The notes under the pieces: generated by a model | Database searches by the model: none | Told to the model about the DNA's origin: nothing | What the model saw: the letters and a program-made list of their open reading frames with translations, nothing else | Origin: Brevundimonas goettingensis | GTDB lineage: Bacteria > Pseudomonadota > Alphaproteobacteria > Caulobacterales > Caulobacteraceae | NCBI RefSeq assembly: GCF_017487405.1 | Contig: NZ_CP062222.1 | Span: 3,667,501-3,731,500, forward strand | Direction of reading: 5' to 3' | Length of the DNA: 64,000 bases | Shown: piece after piece, positions 11,139 through 19,925 of the stretch | Layout: each line of letters starts with the position of its first letter | How positions within the stretch are numbered: the first letter of the stretch is position 1 | Translations under genes and position numbers: made by a program

Positions 11139-11834
11139 TTGTTCGCGCCCCTGACCCCGTTCGAGGCCGAGGCCCTGTGGCTGTCGCTGCGCGTGGCGGC
11201 GGCCTCCCTCGTGGGCGTCGTCCCCGTGTCCCTGGGGCTGGCCCTGTTGCTGGCGCGGGGGCGGTTCGGGGGCAAATGGCTGGTCGAGGCCCTGGTAAAC
11301 CTGCCTCTGGTCCTGCCGCCGGTGGTGACGGGTCTGGCGCTGCTGATGGTCTTCGGGGTGCGCGGACCGGTCGGGGGCTGGCTGTATGAGGTCTTCGGCC
11401 TGACCCTGGCCTTTCATTGGAGCGGCGCGGCCCTGGCCGCCGGGATCATGGCCCTGCCGCTGGTCGTGCGGCCGCTCAGGCTGTCACTTGAGGCGGTCGA
11501 TCGCCGGCTGGAGCAGGCGGCCGCCACCCTGGGCGCATCGCCGCTGCAGGTCTTTCTTCGCATCACCCTGCCCCTGGCCCTGCCGGGGCTGGTCGCCGGC
11601 GCCCTCTTGGGGTTCGCGCGGGCCTTCGGGGAGTTCGGGGCGACCGTGACCTTCGCGGGCTCCATTCCGGGCGAGACCCAGACCCTGCCGGTCGCCATCT
11701 ATACGGTGCTGCAGCGCTCCGACGGCGAACAGGCGGCCCTGAGGCTGGCCCTGCTGTCGGTTCTCGTCTCGGTAAGCGCGCTCGTGGTCACCGAATGGAT
11801 CAACCGCCGCGCCCTGGCCCGGAGGGGCGCATGA
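11139..11834 (+). CDS. modB: Molybdate ABC transporter permease ModB
   Basis: Integral membrane permease of 231 residues with about five hydrophobic segments. The cytoplasmic EAA-type loop is visible as EQAAATLGASPLQVFLRITLP, which contacts the ATPase ModC, and RAFGEFGATVTFAGSIPGETQTLPVAIY is strongly conserved in ModB. The predicted start is TTG at 11139; no ATG or GTG fits between it and the first membrane segment. Its stop overlaps the modC ATG (ATGA). Confidence 0.92.
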   Translation: MFAPLTPFEAEALWLSLRVAAASLVGVVPVSLGLALLLARGRFGGKWLVEALVNLPLVLPPVVTGLALLMVFGVRGPVGGWLYEVFGLTLAFHWSGAALAAGIMALPLVVRPLRLSLEAVDRRLEQAAATLGASPLQVFLRITLPLALPGLVAGALLGFARAFGEFGATVTFAGSIPGETQTLPVAIYTVLQRSDGEQAALRLALLSVLVSVSALVVTEWINRRALARRGA

Positions 11835-12460
11835 GCCTGTCCTTCTGGGTCCGCGCCAGACGCGGCGATTTCGCGCTCGACGCGGCCTGCGACGCCCCGG
11901 GCAAGGCCGTCGCCCTGGTGGGCCCCTCGGGGGCGGGCAAGACCACCCTGTTGCAGGGGCTGGCCGGGCTGATCCCGACCGAGGAGGTCCGGCTGACCGT
12001 CAATGACCGGGCGCTGGTGGATACGGCCATGGGTCTGGACCCGCCCGCCCATGCGCGCGGCCTTGGCTATGTGTTTCAGGACGGGCGGTTGTTCCCGCAT
12101 CTGTCGGTCGGGGCCAATGTCGCCTTCGGGGCGCGCTGGGCGAAGAAGCCCATGTCGGTCGCCGAGGCCCTGAAGCTGGTCGATCTGGAGGGGTTCGAAC
12201 ATCGCCGTCCCGCCGGCCTGTCGGGCGGAGAGATGCGCCGCGTCGCTATTGCACGGGCCTTGCTGCCGCGTCCGCGCCTGCTGCTGCTGGATGAGCCCTT
12301 CGCCGGTCTGGACGACGCGCGCCGCCAGGCCCTGATCGCCTGGCTGCTCAGGCTGCGGGACACGGTGAAGACACCCATGATCGTGGTGTCCCACGATGAT
12401 CGCGACGTCGCGGCCCTGGCCGAGACCGTGCTGACGCTGGATCGCGGTCGGCAGGTCTGA
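11831..12460 (+). CDS. modC: Molybdate ABC transporter ATPase ModC (short form)
   Basis: ATP-binding subunit of the molybdate importer, 209 residues. Walker A is GPSGAGKTT, the Q-loop region is YVFQDGRLFPHLSV, the ABC signature is LSGGEMRR, Walker B is LLLLDEPFAGLD, and the switch His is in VVSHD. Classical ModC has about 350 residues with a C-terminal TOBE/MOP molybdate-sensing domain; here the protein ends right after the ATPase domain, so that sensor is absent. The gene ends the operon and is followed by a hairpin. Confidence 0.92.
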   Translation: MSLSFWVRARRGDFALDAACDAPGKAVALVGPSGAGKTTLLQGLAGLIPTEEVRLTVNDRALVDTAMGLDPPAHARGLGYVFQDGRLFPHLSVGANVAFGARWAKKPMSVAEALKLVDLEGFEHRRPAGLSGGEMRRVAIARALLPRPRLLLLDEPFAGLDDARRQALIAWLLRLRDTVKTPMIVVSHDDRDVAALAETVLTLDRGRQV

Positions 12461-12479
12461 ACGGATCCGGAAAAGCAAA

Positions 12480-12508
12480 GGGGGCCGACAGCGATGCTGT
12501 CGGCCCCC
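12480..12508. terminator. Stem-loop terminator between modC and tRNA-Ala
   Basis: Perfect 13-bp GC-rich stem with a GAT loop (12480-12492 with 12496-12508). On the minus strand it is followed by CTTTGCTTTT, so it fits best as the terminator of tRNA-Ala, 8 nt beyond the CCA end. On the plus strand the tail is weak, but the hairpin may also end the mo operon. Confidence 0.8.
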
Positions 12509-12515
12509 AGGAATT

Positions 12516-12591
<76 letters not shown>

Positions 12592-12654
12592 AATCCGAAG
12601 GTTGCGCCTCCGGTCGGTGTCGTCCGGTTCCCTGTGGTCCCCGGCGAGGCGGCG

Positions 12655-12683
12655 TTAGTATGTCAGGGTGATTTTCCGATCAA
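12655..12683 (-). promoter_or_regulatory. Candidate promoter of tRNA-Ala
   Basis: On the minus strand, TTGATC at 12683-12678 and TACTAA at 12660-12655 are separated by 17 bases, a good match to -35/-10 elements of the housekeeping sigma factor. The start would lie about 55 nt before the mature tRNA end. The rest of 12592-12764 shows nothing else. Confidence 0.55.
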
Positions 12684-12764
12684 CCCCGATTCCGGATTTA
12701 TTTTCACCGCCTCCGGATGTTCCGGAAGCACGCCGTTCGGCGGCCTCCGGAGTCCGTTGTTCGA

Positions 12765-13223
12765 TCAGAGATCGTCGTCGTCACCGCCCTTGGCGATGTC
12801 TTCGTCGAAGCCGTCGTCGTCCTCATCCTCGATGAAGGGGACGGAGTCGTCGTCATCGTCGGCCAGGACATCGTCGTCGCCGTCGCTCGAGCCCATGCCG
12901 GGTTCGTCGGTCGGGTCGGTGACCACATCGTCCTCGTCGTCCGGCGTCAGGATCGGCTCGTGGCCTTCCTCGTCGATTTCCGGGGTTGCGACGTCCTCTT
13001 CCTCATCCTCGTCGTCCGAGACCTTCTTCTCGTCGACCTGATCTTCAGCGTCGTCGGCGGCGTAACCGCCCGGACGGCCGCGACGGCTGCGCAGCTTGAT
13101 CGCTTCTTCCGGATCGAATTCGGTGTCGCACTTCGGGCAGTGAGCGGGGCGACGGTTCAGGTCGTAGAATTTGGCCTGGCAGTTCGGACAGACCTGCTTG
13201 GCGCCAAGTTGGGGATCGGCCAC
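12765..13223 (-). CDS. TIGR02300-type zinc-ribbon protein with acidic tail
   Basis: 152 residues of unknown function. The N-terminal segment PQLGAKQVCPNCQAKFYDLNR followed by HCPKCDTEFDP forms a two-CxxC zinc ribbon typical of the alphaproteobacterial TIGR02300 family. The C-terminal two thirds is extremely acidic, with runs of Asp and Glu, and presumably disordered. The start is GTG at 13223, just before the family's conserved beginning; reading upstream from it gives proline- and serine-rich non-protein-like sequence. It is divergent from aroA. The serine-rich reading on the opposite strand is a shadow of the Asp codons. Confidence 0.85.
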   Translation of the reverse strand: MADPQLGAKQVCPNCQAKFYDLNRRPAHCPKCDTEFDPEEAIKLRSRRGRPGGYAADDAEDQVDEKKVSDDEDEEEDVATPEIDEEGHEPILTPDDEDDVVTDPTDEPGMGSSDGDDDVLADDDDDSVPFIEDEDDDGFDEDIAKGGDDDDL

Positions 13224-13380
13224 GTGAGGGGAGCCTTTGATTGGGTGTGGGGATTTCGGTCGCGTCCCTTGCCACTGTGGGGGCTCGCTGTCAAAAGCCC
13301 TCTTTGGTCCCGGCGGCTGCACTGCGGCCTCGATCACGGGGCGCACCCCCTCCATATCTCTCGTTTCGGAGTTCAAGCGG

Positions 13381-14694
13381 GTGTCTTCCGCCTCTAATCT
13401 GACCAGTAAGCCCGGCTCGGCCCTGACCGGAACGGTCCGCGCGCCCGGCGACAAATCCATGTCCCACCGGTCGATGATCCTCGGCGCAATGGCCTCGGGC
13501 GTGACCGAGGTCGAAGGGCTGCTGGAAGGCGACGACGTCCTGGCCACCGCCCGCGCCGCCGAGGCCTTCGGCGCGACGATCGAGCGTCTGGGCGACGGTA
13601 AATGGCGCATCACGGGGCAAGGCGGCTTTCAGTCGCCCGCCTCGGTCATCGACTGCGGCAACGCGGGAACGGGCGTGCGCCTGCTGATGGGCGCGGCCGC
13701 CGGCTATCCGATCACCGCGACCTTCGACGGCGACGCCTCCCTGCGCAGCCGTCCCATGGGCCGGGTCACCGACCATCTGGGCCGGATGGGGGCGACCTTC
13801 GACTGGAGCGGCAAGGCCGGGCTTCTGCCCGCCACCCTGACCGGCGGCTCCCTCACCGCCATCGACCATGTCCAGACCGTCGCCTCGGCCCAGGTCAAGT
13901 CAGCCATCCTTCTGGCCGGGCTGAACGCCGAGGGCGTGACCTCGGTCACCGAGCCGGAAAAGAGCCGGGACCACACCGAGCGGATGCTGCGCGCCTTCGG
14001 GGCGGTGGTGGAGGTCGAGGAAGACGGCGAAGGCTGGATCATTCGTCTCAAGGGCGGCCAGCCCCTGACCGGGACCGCCGTCTCAGTCCCCGGCGATCCG
14101 TCCTCGGCGGCCTTCCCGCTGGCGGCCGGGCTGATCGTCCCGGGCTCTTCGGTGACGGTCGAGGGCGTCATGCTCAATCCCCTGCGCACCGGCCTGTTCG
14201 ACACCTGGATCGAGATGGGCGCGGATCTGACCATCGCCAACCGTCGGATAAGCGGCGGCGAGGAGATCGGCGACATCACTGCCCGCCATTCGGCCCTGAA
14301 GGGCGTGGTCGTCCCGGAAGCGCGCGCCGCCTCGATGATCGACGAATATCCGATCCTGGCCGCCACGGCCGCCTTTGCCGAGGGCGTCACCGTCATGCGC
14401 GGCGTCGGCGAGATGCGGGTCAAGGAGAGCGACCGCATCAAGCTGATGGTCGACGGCCTGCGCGCCTGTGGCGTCGCGGTCGAGGAAGAGCCCGAGGGCT
14501 TCCTCGTGACCGGTGGTCCAGTCCCCGGCGCCGCGACCGTCCACACCGCCCACGATCACCGTATCGCCATGAGTCATCTGGTGCTCGGCCTCGCCGCCGC
14601 CGCGCCGGTGACCGTGGACGAGCCCGACATGATCGCCACCAGCTTCCCCGGCTTCGTCGATCTGATGAACGGCCTCGGCGGGGATGTCGGGTAG
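13381..14694 (+). CDS. aroA: 3-phosphoshikimate 1-carboxyvinyltransferase (EPSP synthase, class II)
   Basis: Sixth step of the shikimate pathway, joining shikimate-3-phosphate and PEP. About 437 residues from GTG 13381. Conserved blocks are [11 protein letters not shown] (substrate-binding Lys and Ser), [51 protein letters not shown] and RVKESDRI. The RPMGRV region and overall pattern resemble class II enzymes such as CP4. The PEP-site motif reads NAGT with Gly, whereas CP4 has Ala there (NAAT), so glyphosate insensitivity should not be assumed. The start is uncertain: no ATG lies close to the first conserved residues and no strong ribosome site is seen. Its stop overlaps the next start. Confidence 0.93.
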   Translation: MSSASNLTSKPGSALTGTVRAPGDKSMSHRSMILGAMASGVTEVEGLLEGDDVLATARAAEAFGATIERLGDGKWRITGQGGFQSPASVIDCGNAGTGVRLLMGAAAGYPITATFDGDASLRSRPMGRVTDHLGRMGATFDWSGKAGLLPATLTGGSLTAIDHVQTVASAQVKSAILLAGLNAEGVTSVTEPEKSRDHTERMLRAFGAVVEVEEDGEGWIIRLKGGQPLTGTAVSVPGDPSSAAFPLAAGLIVPGSSVTVEGVMLNPLRTGLFDTWIEMGADLTIANRRISGGEEIGDITARHSALKGVVVPEARAASMIDEYPILAATAAFAEGVTVMRGVGEMRVKESDRIKLMVDGLRACGVAVEEEPEGFLVTGGPVPGAATVHTAHDHRIAMSHLVLGLAAAAPVTVDEPDMIATSFPGFVDLMNGLGGDVG

Positions 14695-14972
14695 TGGCCG
14701 GCAAGCAGGAAACGGCGCCGGTGCGCGGCGTGGTCTTCGGCTTGCTGACGATTGTCGTCGGCTATGCCGGCTGGGCCGTTCACACCGCGGGCAGAATCCA
14801 CATGACCTCCGGCAAGGGGCCCACCCGCGCCGAGTTCGCGATCAGCCGCCTGCAGGACGGTTGGCAGTTTGATCTGACCGTGCTGCTCATGGCCCTGGTC
14901 GCCCTGGCCTGCCTTGCGGGCTTTGCCTCGGCCGCATGGGATCTCTTCAGCTCGGAAAGGCAAGGCGTATGA
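14694..14972 (+). CDS. Small two-pass membrane protein of unknown function
   Basis: 92 residues from GTG, whose first base is the last base of the aroA stop; its own stop overlaps the cmk start in ATGA. Two hydrophobic segments are visible: about residues 11-29 (VRGVVFGLLTIVVGYAGWAV) and about 60-80 (FDLTVLLMALVALACLAGF). No motif was recognised. The one-base and four-base overlaps on either side and the absence of any other use for this stretch support that it is real and co-translated with aroA and cmk. Confidence 0.72.
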   Translation: MAGKQETAPVRGVVFGLLTIVVGYAGWAVHTAGRIHMTSGKGPTRAEFAISRLQDGWQFDLTVLLMALVALACLAGFASAAWDLFSSERQGV

Positions 14973-15610
14973 GCAGCTTCCTCATCATCGCCGTCGACGG
15001 ACCCGCCGCCTCGGGCAAGGGGACGATCGCCGCCCGGCTGGCCGCCGAATATGGCCTGCCACATCTGGACACCGGCCTGCTGTATCGCGCCGTCGGCCTG
15101 AAGGTGCTGGACGCCGGCGGGTCGCTGGACGACGAGGCCGCCGCCGAGGCCGCCGCCCGGTCTCTGGAGGTGTCGGGGCTTTCGGAAAATGCCCGCCTGA
15201 CCACGGGCGAAGCCGGTGAGGCCGCCAGCCGCATCGCCGGCTATCCGGGCGTGCGCGCCGCGCTTCTGCAGTTGCAGCAGGATTTCGCGCGCCAGACGGG
15301 CGGAGCGGTGCTGGACGGGCGCGACATCGGCACGGTCATCGCCCCCGACGCCACGGCCAAGCTGTTCATCACCGCCACGCCGCACACCCGCGCCACCCGC
15401 CGCTGGAAACAGCTGACCGCACGCGGCGACGCCATCGGCTTCGACGAGATGCTGGCCGATATCGTCAAGCGGGACGAGCGCGACGCCGGCCGCGGCGCAG
15501 CCCCCATGGTCCAGGCCGGGGACGCGGTCTTGCTGGACACGACCGAAATGGATATAGAGGCCGCCTTCGATGCGGCCCGCCGTATCGTCGAGGCGGCGCG
15601 CGCCCGTTAA
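14969..15610 (+). CDS. cmk: Cytidylate kinase
   Basis: Phosphorylates CMP and dCMP with ATP; 213 residues. The P-loop is DGPAASGKGT at about residues 9-18, the LDTGLLYRAVG block follows, and LDGRDIGTVIAPDA and IVKRDERDAGR are family signatures binding CMP. ATG overlaps the stop of the upstream small membrane protein (ATGA). The order aroA-cmk-rpsA-ihfB is widespread in proteobacteria and supports all assignments. Confidence 0.95.
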   Translation: MSSFLIIAVDGPAASGKGTIAARLAAEYGLPHLDTGLLYRAVGLKVLDAGGSLDDEAAAEAAARSLEVSGLSENARLTTGEAGEAASRIAGYPGVRAALLQLQQDFARQTGGAVLDGRDIGTVIAPDATAKLFITATPHTRATRRWKQLTARGDAIGFDEMLADIVKRDERDAGRGAAPMVQAGDAVLLDTTEMDIEAAFDAARRIVEAARAR

Positions 15611-15773
15611 GCCATCGGCCTAACGGACAAATCCAACGCTCCAACCTCGGCTTCCGCGGGCGCTCTGGTCTTCATCAGGCCTCGCGTCCCAGATCGACTT
15701 CCCAACTTCTGTTCCACCTCGCGCGGGGCCGTCCGGTCACGCGCCACAACCCATTCGGAAACACCAGAGCTAC

Positions 15774-17477
15774 ATGGCTGATACTCACAACCCCTCGCGC
15801 GACGATTTCGCCGCGCTGCTCGACGAACAACTGCAGGGCCGCGACCTCGGCGAAGGCCAGGTCGTTCACGGCCGCGTCGTCGGCGTCGAAAAGGACATCA
15901 TCATCATCGACGTCGGTCTGAAGACCGAAGGTCGTATCCCGGCCCGTGAATTCGGCATCGGCGAAGGCGCCGTGATCCCGAAGGTCGGCGACGACGTCGA
16001 AGTCTACCTCGAGCGCGTCGAGAACGCCCTGGGTGAAGCCGTCATCAGCCGCGACAAGGCTCGCCGCGAAGAAGCCTGGACCCGTCTGGAAGTCGTGTTC
16101 GCCGAAGGCGTGCCGGTCAACGGCGCCATCGTCGGTCGCGTCAAGGGCGGCTTCACCGTCGACCTGGGCGGCGCCTCGGCCTTCCTGCCGGGCTCGCAAG
16201 TCGACATCCGGCCGGTTCGCGACGTCGGCCCGCTGATGGGCAAGGAACAGCCGTTCCAGATCCTGAAGATGGACCGTCCGCGCGGCAACATCGTCGTCTC
16301 GCGTCGCGCCATCCTGGAAGAAGCCCGCGCCGAACAGCGCACCGAGCTGGTCGGCCAGCTGCAAGAGGGTGAAGTCCGCGACGGCGTCGTCAAGAACATC
16401 ACCGACTACGGCGCGTTCGTGGACCTGGGCGGCATCGACGGCCTGCTGCACGTCACCGACATGTCTTGGAAGCGCGTCTCGCACCCTTCGCAGGTCCTCG
16501 CCGTCGGCGACACCGTCAAGGTCCAGATCGTCAAGATCAACCCGGACACCCAGCGCATCTCGCTGGGCATGAAGCAACTGCAGTCGGACCCCTGGGACGG
16601 CGTGGAAGCCAAGTATCCGGTCGGCGCCAAGTACACGGGCCGCATCACCAACATCACTGACTACGGCGCCTTCGTGGAGCTGGAAGCCGGCGTTGAAGGC
16701 CTGGTGCACGTCTCGGAAATGTCCTGGACCAAGAAGAACGTCCACCCCGGCAAGATCGTCTCGACCTCGCAGGAAGTCGACGTGGTCGTCCTGGACGTCG
16801 ACGCCTCCAAGCGCCGCATCTCGCTGGGCCTGAAGCAGGCCCAGGACAACCCGTGGGACGCCTTCGTCGCCGCTCACCCGATCGGCTCGACCGTCGAGGG
16901 CGAAGTCAAGAACGCCACCGAGTTCGGCCTGTTCATCGGCCTGGACAACGACATCGACGGCATGGTGCACCTGTCCGACCTCGACTGGTCGGTCTCGGGT
17001 GAAGAAGCCATCCAGCGCTACCGCAAGGGCGAGATGGTCAAGGCCAAGGTCCTGGACGTCGACGTCGAAAAGGAACGCGTCTCGCTGGGCATCAAGCAGC
17101 TCGGCGGCGATCCGGTCGGCGAAGGCGACACCTACAAGAAGGGTCAGACCGTCACCGTCACCGTCACGGCGATCGAGTCGGGCGGCATCGAGGTCAAGTT
17201 CGGTGAAGACGACGCTCCGGTCACCAGCTTCGTGCGCAAGTCGGACCTGAGCCGCGACCGCAACGAGCAACGTCCGGAACGCTTCGCCGTCGGCGACCGC
17301 GTCGACGCCCAGATCACCGCCATCGACAAGGCCTCGCGCCGCGTCTCGGTGTCTATCAAGGCGCTGGAAATGGCCGACGAGAAGGAAGCCATCGAGCAGT
17401 TCGGGTCCTCGGACTCGGGCGCCTCGCTCGGCGACATCCTCGGCGCGGCCCTGCGCGAAAAGGCCGGCAAGGACTGA
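15774..17477 (+). CDS. rpsA: 30S ribosomal protein S1
   Basis: 567 residues with six S1 RNA-binding repeats; several share the [24 protein letters not shown] pattern (shown in parts: [35 protein letters not shown]). S1 brings mRNAs with weak ribosome sites to the 30S subunit. The leader from the cmk stop is 163 nt and has no clear Shine-Dalgarno before ATG 15774, as known for rpsA in other bacteria, where S1 represses its own translation. Codon use is strongly biased, as expected for a highly expressed gene. Confidence 0.97.
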   Translation: MADTHNPSRDDFAALLDEQLQGRDLGEGQVVHGRVVGVEKDIIIIDVGLKTEGRIPAREFGIGEGAVIPKVGDDVEVYLERVENALGEAVISRDKARREEAWTRLEVVFAEGVPVNGAIVGRVKGGFTVDLGGASAFLPGSQVDIRPVRDVGPLMGKEQPFQILKMDRPRGNIVVSRRAILEEARAEQRTELVGQLQEGEVRDGVVKNITDYGAFVDLGGIDGLLHVTDMSWKRVSHPSQVLAVGDTVKVQIVKINPDTQRISLGMKQLQSDPWDGVEAKYPVGAKYTGRITNITDYGAFVELEAGVEGLVHVSEMSWTKKNVHPGKIVSTSQEVDVVVLDVDASKRRISLGLKQAQDNPWDAFVAAHPIGSTVEGEVKNATEFGLFIGLDNDIDGMVHLSDLDWSVSGEEAIQRYRKGEMVKAKVLDVDVEKERVSLGIKQLGGDPVGEGDTYKKGQTVTVTVTAIESGGIEVKFGEDDAPVTSFVRKSDLSRDRNEQRPERFAVGDRVDAQITAIDKASRRVSVSIKALEMADEKEAIEQFGSSDSGASLGDILGAALREKAGKD

Positions 17478-17560
17478 TCTAAGTCCTTGTTGAGCCTACC
17501 TCTCGGTTCGCGGAACCTCGCTGCTTGAGGCTCGCGCACCGATTGCACAGACTGACTGAG

Positions 17561-17595
17561 AAGGCGGCCGGAGCGATCCGGCCGCCTTTTTCTTT
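17561..17595 (+). terminator. Rho-independent terminator of rpsA
   Basis: Perfect 12-bp stem (17561-17572 with 17577-17588) closed by a GCGA tetraloop and followed by TTTTCTTTG. It lies about 85 nt after the rpsA stop. Confidence 0.93.
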
Positions 17596-17779
17596 GCCGA
17601 TCAAGCATCAATGACCAGTGTCTGATTGCGTACAATTAATGATCTTTGCAGACCCCTTTTGCTCATGAGGGCTTTTTCACCGCTCGCGCGAGGGTTAGGG
17701 TGGAACCCGCTGTCGCGTATCTGACGGCTCAAACGCCTCTGGAAGGGCAAAACAAGACAGGGCGGGGGCCTTGAAACGG
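17596..17779. other. Leader region of ihfB, no gene seen
   Basis: Together with 17478-17560 this makes a roughly 300-base gap between rpsA and ihfB. After the rpsA terminator it is relatively AT-rich around 17620-17680 (TGCGTACAATTAATGATC), which suggests the ihfB promoter region, but no -35/-10 pair could be assigned confidently. No reading frame or RNA was recognised. Confidence 0.5.
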
Positions 17780-18070
17780 ATGATCAAGTCAGAGTTGATC
17801 GAGAAGCTGGCGGCTGAAAACACCCACCTCACTCACGCTGAGGTCGAGCGGGTGGTCAATGTCGTTCTGGGCCGTATGACCGACGCCATGGCCGAAGGCG
17901 GCCGTGTGGAGCTTCGTGGTTTCGGCGCGTTTTCCGTGCGCTCGCGTCCGGCCCGCGCCGGCCGCAATCCGCGCACCGGCGAGACCGTCGACGTGCCGGC
18001 CAAATCGGTGCCCTTCTTCAAGAGCGGCAAGGAGCTGCGCGAGCGGCTCAACGCCTCGGGCGACGCCTGA
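17780..18070 (+). CDS. ihfB: Integration host factor subunit beta
   Basis: 96 residues of the HU/IHF fold, normal length. The typical N-terminus [17 protein letters not shown] and the DNA-bending arm region ([23 protein letters not shown]) with the conserved RNP tip are present. ATG 17780 was chosen because family members start at MIKSEL; a TTG three codons upstream is less likely. IHF beta pairs with IHF alpha, not in this window, to bend DNA at promoters and in the nucleoid. Confidence 0.95.
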   Translation: MIKSELIEKLAAENTHLTHAEVERVVNVVLGRMTDAMAEGGRVELRGFGAFSVRSRPARAGRNPRTGETVDVPAKSVPFFKSGKELRERLNASGDA

Positions 18071-18181
18071 TCCCGACGGGGTCCTGAAGCTTGCGGCTTG
18101 AAAACGCAGGCGAACCGGTTTTCAGTCCTTTTCAGCAACCGCTCCGGCGGCTGATTTTGGCTGGCTGAGAAGGACAGATCG

Positions 18182-18601
18182 ATGAGCCTGGTTTCCGAAT
18201 TTCGCGAGTTCGCCATCAAGGGCAATGTCGTCGACCTCGCGGTCGGGGTAATCATCGGCGCGGCCTTCAACTCCATCGTGAAGAGCCTGGTCGATCAGGT
18301 GGTCATGCCGCCGATCGGCCTGATCACCGGCGGCATCGACTTCTCCAAGCTGGAGTGGGTTATGCGGCCCGAGAACACGGCGACCGAGGCGGTGGAGAAG
18401 GTTTCGATCCAGTACGGCGCCTTCCTGAACACGGTGATCCAGTTCGCCATCGTGGCCTTCGTCGTCTTCATGCTGGTCAAGGGCATCAACCAGCTGCGCC
18501 GTCAGAACGCCGCCGATCCGACGCCTGAGGCTCCGGCCGCCCCGACGCCGACGGAACTGCTGCTGACCGAAATCCGCGACGAACTGAAGGCGCGCCCCTA
18601 G
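18182..18601 (+). CDS. mscL: Large-conductance mechanosensitive channel MscL
   Basis: 139 residues. Two membrane helices: about 15-45 (NVVDLAVGVIIGAAFNSIV) lining the pore and about 77-100 (QFAIVAFVVFMLVKGINQL). The FREFAIKGNVVDLAVGVIIG start is the family hallmark. It opens on membrane tension to release solutes during hypo-osmotic shock. The C-terminus has a Pro/Ala linker and an amphipathic bundle helix. Its TAG stop shares the palindrome CTAG with the stop of the converging GNAT gene. Confidence 0.96.
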   Translation: MSLVSEFREFAIKGNVVDLAVGVIIGAAFNSIVKSLVDQVVMPPIGLITGGIDFSKLEWVMRPENTATEAVEKVSIQYGAFLNTVIQFAIVAFVVFMLVKGINQLRRQNAADPTPEAPAAPTPTELLLTEIRDELKARP

Positions 18602-19734
18602 GCTCGCAGGTCGGCGCCGGTCGTCGCCCGCTGGCGGCGCGGGGCCGGGCGCTGACAGACGCCGTGGTCGCCGTCGAAGGGCGTCGGCGACCATGTGGCC
18701 AGATCTCCGGCGTCGGCTCCGTTGCGGAAGCGCAAATGACCGTGGCCCCAGCCGCCTTCGTGCCGGGCGCCGAGGGCCCAGGCGCCGAGGCGACGCTTCA
18801 GCTCCTCATTGACCACCTGCAACCGCACCTTGGCCGCGCCGCGGGTGCGGGCCTGATCCATCAGGGCCCGCATCAGGGCCGGAATGGCGTGGGGCTCGTC
18901 CTCCAGGGCGACGAGGTCGAGGACCTCCAGAAACACCGGGTCGATCGGCGTCGCCTTGGCCTGGATGGCCATCGCATAGCCGGTCACGGCGCCGTCGCGC
19001 GTATAGGCCAGCAGCAGCGGCGGTTCGGCCTGGTCCGGATCGGCGATGCGCCAGCGCAGGATCTCCGGGCTTCGGTCCGCGACCGCCCGACCTTCGCCCT
19101 TCAGCGCCCGCCAGAAGTCGCAATAGGGCGAGCCGTCCGAGAGGTCGGTCAGGGTTGAGACCAGGGACGGGAAGCGGGGGCGCCGAACCCGGCCCAGGGC
19201 GCGATCGGACCGCAGAAAGCGCTCGCGGTACGGATCGGTCAGATGGGGCGCCCGCTTCACCGCCTCGCGCAGCAGCCGGCCCCGCAGACAGTCGATCGGA
19301 TCGACGATCCAGGATAGTTTCAGAGCGTTTGTTCGCGCCGGCCAGGCCCGCATGCCGTGGCGGGCGTAGAGGGGCGCCGATTTGGGATTGGCGTTCAGCG
19401 TATAGCCGGCGGCGATGTTCGGCTGGTCCAGGACGGCGCGGATCAGGGCCCGGCTCTTGCCGCGCACGGCCGGGGGCACGATGACGGAGAAGCCGGTGGC
19501 GACGTGATGCAGCCGCTCGTCCTTCCACACCCGCTGGACCAGATTGCCCATGAAGGCGGCCGCGGCGCCGTCCCGGTCCGGGACGACCCAGCCTGACGGC
19601 GCCCCGATGTCCAGCCGCGCCGGATTGGTCGCCAGCCAGGCCCAGCCCGCGTGGGACCGCTCAGGCCACCAGACGCCGCGGTGCAGGGCGTTGACGGCGT
19701 CGTGGTCGTCGGGTTCGAAGGGGCGCAGGCTCAT
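18598..19734 (-). CDS. GNAT-family N-acetyltransferase-like protein
   Basis: 378 residues. The first half looks like a GNAT domain (SLRPFEPDDHDAVNALH at the N-terminus, a glycine-rich loop near PPAVRGKSRALIRAVLDQPN, then NPKSAPLYARHGMRAWP). The second half is a further similar domain (VTGYAMAIQAKATPIDPVFLEVLDLVALED) as in tandem-GNAT proteins that modify or transfer onto lipids or polysaccharides. Substrate not recognisable. ATG 19734 begins the first strand; longer readings upstream enter the imuA promoter region. It converges on mscL and overlaps it by 4 bases (CTAG). Confidence 0.7.
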   Translation of the reverse strand: MSLRPFEPDDHDAVNALHRGVWWPERSHAGWAWLATNPARLDIGAPSGWVVPDRDGAAAAFMGNLVQRVWKDERLHHVATGFSVIVPPAVRGKSRALIRAVLDQPNIAAGYTLNANPKSAPLYARHGMRAWPARTNALKLSWIVDPIDCLRGRLLREAVKRAPHLTDPYRERFLRSDRALGRVRRPRFPSLVSTLTDLSDGSPYCDFWRALKGEGRAVADRSPEILRWRIADPDQAEPPLLLAYTRDGAVTGYAMAIQAKATPIDPVFLEVLDLVALEDEPHAIPALMRALMDQARTRGAAKVRLQVVNEELKRRLGAWALGARHEGGWGHGHLRFRNGADAGDLATWSPTPFDGDHGVCQRPAPRRQRATTGADLRA

Positions 19735-19890
19735 CGGACATATCCTTCCCGATGCGGGACGGCGGGGGTGTCTGAGGTACTGGGCTGCATGACCCAGGCC
19801 ACGGGAAGCCTGTCCTGTAACAACTATGGATTGCGCAAGGGTTGCCGTCCTCACGCGAAACGATTCAGGATTTGACTCTGTCGGCGACCG

Positions 19891-19905
19891 GAACAAATAA
19901 TGAAC
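19891..19905 (+). promoter_or_regulatory. LexA operator (SOS box) of imuA-imuB-dnaE2
   Basis: GAAC at 19891-19894 and GAAC at 19902-19905 separated by 7 bases; read on the other strand this is exactly GTTC-N7-GTTC, the known alphaproteobacterial LexA site. It lies 20 bp before the imuA start codon. imuA-imuB-dnaE2 is a classical SOS cassette in Caulobacter, so LexA repression and DNA-damage induction are expected. Confidence 0.9.
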
Positions 19906-19925
19906 ATTCAGGTTTTGCTCCTCCG

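Noticed and set aside
12634..13041. Serine-rich reading frame of 135 codons
   Set aside because: Exactly antisense to the Asp/Glu-rich tail of the zinc-ribbon protein; the Ser runs are complements of GAC/GAT/GAG codons.
15675..17270. Minus-strand reading frame of 531 codons opposite rpsA
   Set aside because: It mirrors the strongly biased codons of rpsA (Asp/Val/Leu/Ala repeats) and has no independent motif.
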